This document shows, in pieces, positions 58,300 through 64,000 of a DNA stretch of 64,000 nucleotides. The notes under the pieces were generated by a model. The model worked only from the letters and a program-made list of their open reading frames with translations, was not told the DNA's origin and ran no database searches. Position numbers and translations under genes: made by a program. The stretch lies in assembly GCA_025200525.1 (NCBI GenBank), contig CM045758.1:66524598-66588597 (forward strand), in the 5' to 3' direction. Each line of letters opens with the position of its first letter. Positions within the stretch are counted from its first letter, which is position 1. Origin of the DNA: Camellia lanceoleosa. Taxonomy: Eukaryota > Streptophyta > Magnoliopsida > Ericales > Theaceae.

Positions 58300-58621
58300 G
58301 TCACGTATGACCCAAATTCCTCATGGGTCCGTATAAATAAATTTAGGAGTAATATTTTTGAATTGCCTAACATATTACTCTTTGATCATATTTACTTGGT
58401 CGAATTGGATTACATGAGACTATTAGTTCTTGAATTATCAACTATTATAAATTATGTGTCGTATTTCATGTTTGAATTGATGTATGATTTTAAAGAGAGA
58501 TTGACAAAATTATATGAATTTACAATTTAACTAATTACTTTGAATCTCTCTTTAATCCTATTTTGTATCTCACATCTTCTCTTAATATTCAAAAGTCTTT
58601 CATGTGTTCAAATTGATTGTT
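58300..58621. other. Stretch without recognised features
   Basis: AT-rich. A 122-codon open frame (58165-58530) starts inside the E LTR and shows no recognisable motif, so I do not call it a gene. Confidence 0.5.
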
Positions 58622-58992
58622 ACACTCCGTTTCTTTGGACAAAAAATATTTTTAATGAAAAATAATTTTTTGTGTGTTAGTAATGGTGGTGGTAGAACGA
58701 ATGTATAGGTGTAGATGTAGGTGGTGGCATAGTGGTAGGGTGATGGTGGCGGTAATAGTAGGGATGGTGGCAATAGTGGCAATGGTCGTGGCTGTGGTGA
58801 TGGTTATGTAGCGATAGTGTGATAACATTAGTAAGATTTTAGTGTGAAAAATATTTTCTGCCTTTTAAAAGTAGAAAATATTTTCTACGCATATAGATTT
58901 ATCTTTTGTTAACTATAAAAAATATTTTACATTGATTCTTATTTTTTATTATACCAAATATGAGAAAATATGAAAATAAATAAACGGAGCGT
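58622..58992. mobile_element. TIR MITE of about 370 bp
   Basis: Left end ACACTCCGTTTCTTTGG; right end, complemented, ACGCTCCGTTTATTTATTTTC. Inside are paired aaaatatttt blocks and a GGT/GGC-rich imperfect repeat (58684-58800). No clear TSD. Confidence 0.65.
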
Positions 58993-59206
58993 CCGAATTC
59001 CAAATTTCTTAGATAAACGACAAATTATATATTTTATTAACTTATGAATTTTAATTTTAAGATTGTGTTTGTTCAAACAAACATAACCTTTACATATTTC
59101 TACACGTGTTCTCACAAGTAAACAACGGTGCACACTTAGGACCACAAGAGTGTCGCAGCCCATAAAAACTGCGGACCACACAACTCACGGGACCACTCCT
59201 ACCTCC

Positions 59207-59388
59207 TGCAAATCCCGTGGCTGCTATTGACGTTGACCCCATCTGCACCCCCACATAAATAGCCCAAAGTGGGTAGGGCATGGTATGTGGTGCAAATCCA
59301 GCTGCTATTAACGTGGACCCCATGTGCGCCCCCAGATAAAAAAGCCCAAAGTGGGTAAGGTGGCGGTATGTGGTGCAAATCCAGATCC
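59207..59388. repeat. Tandem repeat, about 83 bp, just over two units
   Basis: The unit starts tgcaaatcc at 59207, 59291 and 59373 and includes gctgctatt, gaccccat, and gcccaaagtgggta. It is distinctly GC-rich against an AT-rich background. Confidence 0.9.
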
Positions 59389-59649
59389 TCGTGATGTTTG
59401 GTAAAGTGATTATTTTAACCGTTAACTATTTAAAAGTTTTATTTATAAATATTATGGTAGTTTAGGTTTTTTTTTTAATTTCTTAAATTAAAAAATTTTA
59501 TTTAGTCTATGTTTGGAAAGTGGGTTTTGTAATTTTTTTAGTTAAAAAAGTCATAAAAAATAAAATAAAGTTTTTGGCCTAATAAAATAAAATATTGTAT
59601 CCAACTTATAATCATGGAGTTTTTTTTTTAAGGTCCCTGATATTAAGGT

Positions 59650-60755
59650 TGTATAGTATAAAGGACATTCAATATTTTCATAATGTCTAAGGTCCCTTTA
59701 CAATATTTTCATAATGTCTAAAGTCCCTCAACCTTGATCCAAAGAAATTTCAATCCAGAGAAAATTGGTCCAGAGAAATTTCAGTCCAGAGAAAATTCAG
59801 TCCAGAGAAAATTGGTGCAGAGAAATTTCAGTCTAGAGAAAATTGGTCCAGAGAAATTTCAGACCAAATTTCTCTGGAAAGTCTAATTATTCTCAGAATT
59901 TTATGTAGAGGGAGCCACACATACACCATGCATGTTTTTGGTAAATGTTTGTGCACTAATAATCAAGAAATGTCTTTTTTATCTTGAAGAAGTTTACGAA
60001 TGAATTTTTTTTTTCCCCTTTCCTTTTATCACATGATGCAAGTTCTTCCCAATTCTTAAGAAAAAACAATCTATTGGCTGTATGGTTAGTTATTGACTTG
60101 CTGTTTCCTTGTTAAGTTAGATTATTGTAGTTGGCTTGTGGATCGGTAGCTATTTCATTTGGTTTATTCATAGCTATTTTCTACATGCAGTGAGTCAGGT
60201 ATAGAATTGTAATATATGCTCTGTTTGGCTTTTTTTTTTTTTCTTATTTTTTGGAGCTTGCTCTTTTTAATTGGTTTAGTATGCCTTGTATTTCTACAGT
60301 TAATTGGCTATTTTATTTATGCTTTTTAAGTAGTTCTTCTTGGCTTCACATGCTTCTGTCTGTGCTTGGAGGAACCTAATGGAAATATTGTTCAACAGAG
60401 AAACACTTTCATTCAGGAAACAAAATGAATCACAATGAAATTTCTGAGAATAATTAGACTTTCCAGAGAAATTTGGTCTGAAATTTCATTGTGATTCATT
60501 GTGAAATTTCAGTCCAGAGAAAATTAGGCCAGATAGATTCTGAGAATAATTAGATTTTCCAAAGAAATTTTATTGTGATTCATTGTGAAATTCAATCCAG
60601 AGAAAATTAGGCCAGAGAAATTCTGAGAATAATTAGACTTTCCAGAGAAATTTGGTCTGAAATTTCTCCGGACCAATTTTCTCTGGACTGAAATTTTTTT
60701 GCACCAATTTTCTCTAGACTGAAATTTCTCTGCACCAATTTTCCTTGGATTAACA
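59650..60755. mobile_element. Fold-back element with ccagagaaatt iterons
   Basis: The left arm (about 59743-59905) holds tandem units such as gtccagagaaaatt and agagaaatttcag and ends in gtctaattattctcagaattt. The right arm (about 60588-60752) is its inverted counterpart, starting gagaataattagactttcc and ending ccaattttccttggatt. A further partial inverted copy lies at 60440-60590. The 0.5 kb spacer shows no gene. A 30 bp direct repeat (caatattttcataatgtcta) precedes the left arm. The transcript could form a long hairpin. Confidence 0.75.
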
Positions 60756-60759
60756 TGCT

Positions 60760-60900
60760 ACTTTCAACTTAATCGCTTCAGTAATGGAATCCCAACTGGG
60801 CTGAATTCTTTCAAAAACTAATTGATTTCTAGCAAACCCAATTGACCATAAAATTGCTAAAGGAATTACCTTCCAAATAGCTCTATGCCAATACAAAATT
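60760..60900 (-). pseudogene. LINE (non-LTR retrotransposon) C-terminal remnant
   Basis: The minus strand reads WHRAIWKVIPLAILWSIGFAR, then NQLVFERIQPSWDSI, the layout seen at the end of plant LINE ORF2 proteins (zf-RVT region: W...P...LW.IW..RN...F). The RT and endonuclease are absent. It lies immediately right of the fold-back arm. Sequence upstream on the minus strand to about 61090 may belong to the same remnant but is not readable. Confidence 0.6.
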
Positions 60901-61189
60901 CTCATTCTAAGATCTCATGCTTTAAGCATTCGCCAGGTATGAAAGCAGTGGGTCCATCTGTAAAAGGTTTCCTCCTTGAATACAACTTTAATACCTCTTC
61001 CTATGGAGAAGACTTGACCAAATCCTTCAAAATATTGTCCTTCAGACTTTTTGGTTTCAAAACACTTGCAAGTCAATTTGCTAAAGCCTTCTTCTAGTAG
61101 TAGAGAAGCGAGGTATACAACATAAAGTGGATCAGAAGCGATAACAATGGCGGCACCAGAACCAATATTAACTGTGGGTGTGTGTGTGT

Positions 61190-61430
61190 GAGCATCTGTA
61201 GACCTCCATTGTCTAGATTCGCTCCAGCTTCGTCTTCATCTCTCTTAGAAGGCCAACCTGTCTCGGAGATCTGCAATGGAACCTTCTTAAACCCTAACGA
61301 TGCCAGAGCAGAGTACACAACATCGATCTGAGCAAACAACATGTCGTAATGAAGATTCGATACTGGATCTACAATCCCCGAATTAGGCTGAAACAGGACG
61401 AAATCGATCGGGATTGTGAACTCTGTGTGT
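61190..61430 (-). pseudogene. Glucan endo-1,3-beta-glucosidase (GH17) fragment
   Basis: The minus strand reads IDFVLFQPNSGIVDPVSNLH, then MLFAQIDVVYSALASLGFKK and VPLQISETGWPSKRDEDEAG. ISETGWPS holds the catalytic nucleophile Glu of GH17 enzymes, which cut beta-1,3-glucans (callose) in the cell wall. Only about 70 residues remain; there is no signal peptide or acid/base region, and the match stops near GANLDN, before a GT-rich run. One residue seems deleted before MLFAQ. The region lies among repeats, so it is a gene fragment, possibly moved by a transposon, not a working gene. Confidence 0.85.
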
Positions 61431-61439
61431 GTGCGTGTT

Positions 61440-63200
61440 TGATCGTGGTGATGAGACGGACCTTAAACCAATTTTTCTGCAATAGATGGGAAGGATCTTA
61501 GACATCAAAAAATAATATTGTGGATCTCTTCTATTACGAAAAGTGGGAGAGGGACCATAGACCAATTTTTTCTATAATCATTACATTATTTCTCTCACAA
61601 AAAAGTTAAAAGTCCTTATCAAATCAGACTTTTTAGTCCTAGGTTAAAATAGTGTAAAAAGTCAAAAAGTCAAAAAATCAACCCATTTTCCATACGAAAC
61701 CTTAGTAAAATTGAGAATATTATTAATTTTTAAAACTAAAAATATTATCAATTTTACATAGTAATATTCTAAATAATTGTTTCACTAACTGATGAAAAAA
61801 AAAACAAAGCATGAGATTAAATATTTCTATCCTTCTACTTATTAGTTTGATTTAGCTATTTAATGAAATTGATAACAAATTATCAATTTTTTCCAGTTTT
61901 AAAATTGAGAAAATTATTAATTTTTCCTTTTATTTATATATATATATCAATGTTCCACAATCACACTCCTTTATAAATACAAAATTTAATTCAGTTTTTT
62001 CAAAAAAAAAAATTTTAAAAAACATTGTTTAATTTCAATTTTCTAAAAACTGAGTTTTTTATTTTTCGTGTTTTTTTTTTATTTTTAATGAATATTTTTA
62101 AAATTTTAAGCATTTTTTTTAAACTTTTTTAGATACGCCTTACTTAGATATATCTAAATAGTAAAATATTTGTGAAAAAATATTTTAAAAAATTAATAAA
62201 TATGCAAAAATATGAAAAATATATTGAATTTTCATATTTTTTTTATATTTTTGGTATTTATTAGTGAATTTTTTAAAGATTTTTTTCACGAAAATTATAT
62301 TTTTTAAGTGTATTTATGTTATGTGTATCTAAAAATTAAAAAAATTACTTAAAATATTAAAAAAATAAGAAAAAATGAAAAAAAAAATAAAAAATAAGAA
62401 AGTAGAATTTTTTGAAAAGTGTTTTCAAAAAACTAGAAACCAACATAGTGATTATTATTATTATTATTATTATTATTTTTTGCTCGCTTTTGCTTATAAT
62501 TTTTTTTTAGTTTTTTTTTTAATTTTGAAATTGATATTTTAAAGTTTTGAAAATCAAAATAAATGTCAAATTATCATATTCATTTATAAATAATCATAAA
62601 TGTTGAAAAATCATTGTTTGAAGGGTATCTCCAACTATTAAAAATTAAAACGAGACTTGAAAGTCCAAAAAATCTTAGGGATTGTTTGGGATGAACTCTA
62701 TAAGTGCATTTTTTGACTTTTGGATAAAAAAAAATAGAGAAAAAAATATAATTATTTGAGATAATTTTTTAACTTTTTATGAAAAAATATATATTAAAAT
62801 ATTGTATAAAATAACAAAATTATTTTTTTATCCATTTGAAATGTCAGTATAGTTGTTAAGCTTTGTGTGCAAGCTTTGTGTAAGCCCCCCCCCCCTTTTT
62901 TTTTGGGAGTGGGAGGGGGAGGGGAAGGGGGGAAGGGATAGAGGAACGGACAGACAGAAGGGTAAATTTGTCTTTTGCCCTTGACTAGTGAATCTTTTTT
63001 TCTGTTGAAACGTTTTTGAATAGTGTTAATTTTTTTTTTTACTTTTTTAGTATTTTTTTTGATTTTTTATCTTTTGTACGAGATTCCAAACAAGTACTTA
63101 GGTAGGACTTAATAAAATATAAGTTTATAAATTAGGACTTATATGTAAATGATTTCTTTTTTTTTTTTAATTGAGGAAATTATATTTTAGTGGGATAATT
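61440..63200. other. AT-rich intergenic stretch, no gene
   Basis: Long A/T homopolymers; an AT-rich, roughly inverted region (about 62000-62450, with ttttagatac mirrored on both sides of 62220); a (TTA)n microsatellite (62452-62476); and a C10/T10/G-rich purine run (62886-62938). I see no coding or RNA gene. Confidence 0.6.
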
Positions 63201-63204
63201 TTAA

Positions 63205-63542
63205 GGGCAAATTATACAAATAATCCATGTAGTTTACACGATGTGTCAATTTTGTTTTTATTGTTTCAATAAATAACGGTTGTCAAGTTTGGTGGACGAA
63301 AAGTACATAATGTATCAATTTGGTCCTTATTGTTTAGTCCAATAAATTGACACATAATGTAAATTGCATAGATTAAATTGACACATAGTTTGATTTTTCG
63401 TCCAGCAAACTTAACAACCGTTATTAATTAGACTAAATGACATAATCCGTAAAATTAAAGGGCAAAATCGAGCAAATTAAAACAATAAGGACCAAATTGA
63501 CACATTGTATAAACTATAAGGACCATTTACATAATTTACCCT
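63205..63542. mobile_element. Palindromic MITE of about 340 bp
   Basis: Left GGGCAAATTATACAAATAATCC and complemented right GGGTAAATTATGTAAATGGTCC are TIRs, and the inverted similarity continues far inward (tgtgtcaatttg, acggttgt/acaaccgt). The flank attttaa occurs at 63198-63204 and at 63545-63551, two bases beyond the TIR end. No coding capacity. Confidence 0.8.
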
Positions 63543-63551
63543 CATTTTAAT

Positions 63552-64000
63552 GGAATAGATTTTTTTTACATAAATCACAAAATTACTTGCACTTTATATG
63601 TTTTTGTAATTTTTTTTTCTATCCCATTGTATTGTAATTCTTTCTTTTTTATACTGTTGAAATTTTTTTAAGTGATTATCAATATGCTCAATTTAAAATT
63701 ATTGTACCCTCAACTTTTATAAAATTGTATAACAATTCAAAAAAGAGTAGTGTGAGACTCACATAAGATTCACATATAGCGATGTGAAACCTTTGTAAGA
63801 AATTTTGATTAATGTTTTAAAATTTTTAACATTTTTCTTGAATAAATCACTCTAAGATAACTTAAAAAATAAGTAAACAAATACATAAAAAAATAATTAA
63901 AAAATCACTGTATGTCATCACTACTAGAGTGGACCACGTGGCATGATCACAGAGGTCTGTTACTATCCAACCACCGATGGGGGTTCGTCAGTAGCACCGT
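63552..64000. other. Window end, nothing recognised
   Basis: AT-rich sequence turning GC-richer in the last 80 bp. No supportable feature. Confidence 0.5.

Noticed and set aside
58165..58530. A 122-codon frame after the E LTR
   Set aside because: Begins inside the LTR, AT-rich, no domain or conserved motif.
59740..60755. CRISPR-like regular short repeats
   Set aside because: Plant nuclear context, no conserved spacers, repeats imperfect and arranged as inverted arms.
62886..62938. C10/T10 then G-rich run as a possible quadruplex or telomere-like element
   Set aside because: A simple homopurine/homopyrimidine run without telomere-type units; it may also be error-prone in assembly.

Overview
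The window is a gene-poor, transposon-saturated stretch of a flowering-plant nuclear genome, probably a eudicot. I find no intact host gene. It holds chromovirus-type (Tekay/Del-like) Ty3/gypsy LTR retrotransposons with tRNA-iMet primer sites, a RICESLEEPER-type hAT transposon, CACTA remnants, MITEs, a LINE tail and a GH17 glucanase fragment. Boundaries rest mainly on LTR ends (TG...CA), polypurine tracts, primer sites and target-site duplications (TSDs) read directly from the sequence. Family names come from protein motifs.

Layout. (1) 1-9555: a gag-only retrotransposon (TE1) on the + strand. Its 5' LTR is interrupted by another LTR (LTR-A) carrying about 2.4 tandem copies of a 1.08 kb unit. 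A hAT-type MITE sits in its internal region. (2) 9556-11347: CACTA-like fragments and a 919 bp hAT MITE with a perfect 8 bp TSD. (3) 11348-15423: a decayed but nearly complete hAT element. (4) 15726-51371: one LTR element (F) with matching 5 bp TSDs (tctac) 35.6 kb apart, opened by nested insertions. Inside its 5' LTR lies chromovirus G2 (minus strand, 15854-30606), which has received two E-family LTRs (16527-18707 and 23906-27608). Next comes an LTR-C copy on the minus strand, split by element D (31795-41267, TSD gttat). D is the most complete retrotransposon here, with gag, protease, RT/RNase H, integrase and chromodomain. Then comes a 5'-truncated + strand element (C2) with integrase and its own LTR-C, after which F resumes. 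(5) 51377-53520: flanking repeat sequence and TIR elements, one carrying GC-rich, gene-like cargo. (6) 53556-58299: a third E-family LTR. (7) 58300-64000: AT-rich sequence with MITEs, a fold-back element made of short iterons, a LINE 3' remnant, a GH17 fragment and a palindromic MITE.

The most interesting signals cross family boundaries. First, four LTR families (TE1, LTR-C, G2, D) share a splice-donor-like AG|GTANG motif after the TATA/CT-rich region. They also share a conserved block (GGGCTTTRRCTCAC, then a pyrimidine stretch, then AG|GTG) that reads like a branch point plus 3' splice site, suggesting a leader intron inside the LTR. Second, several LTR families carry arrays of a CpG-containing palindrome (CTCGAG, GTCGAC or GGTCGGCCGACC, depending on family), and many units show C-to-T/G-to-A decay at the CpG. 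Both ideas are inferences from reading by eye and need alignment and RNA data.
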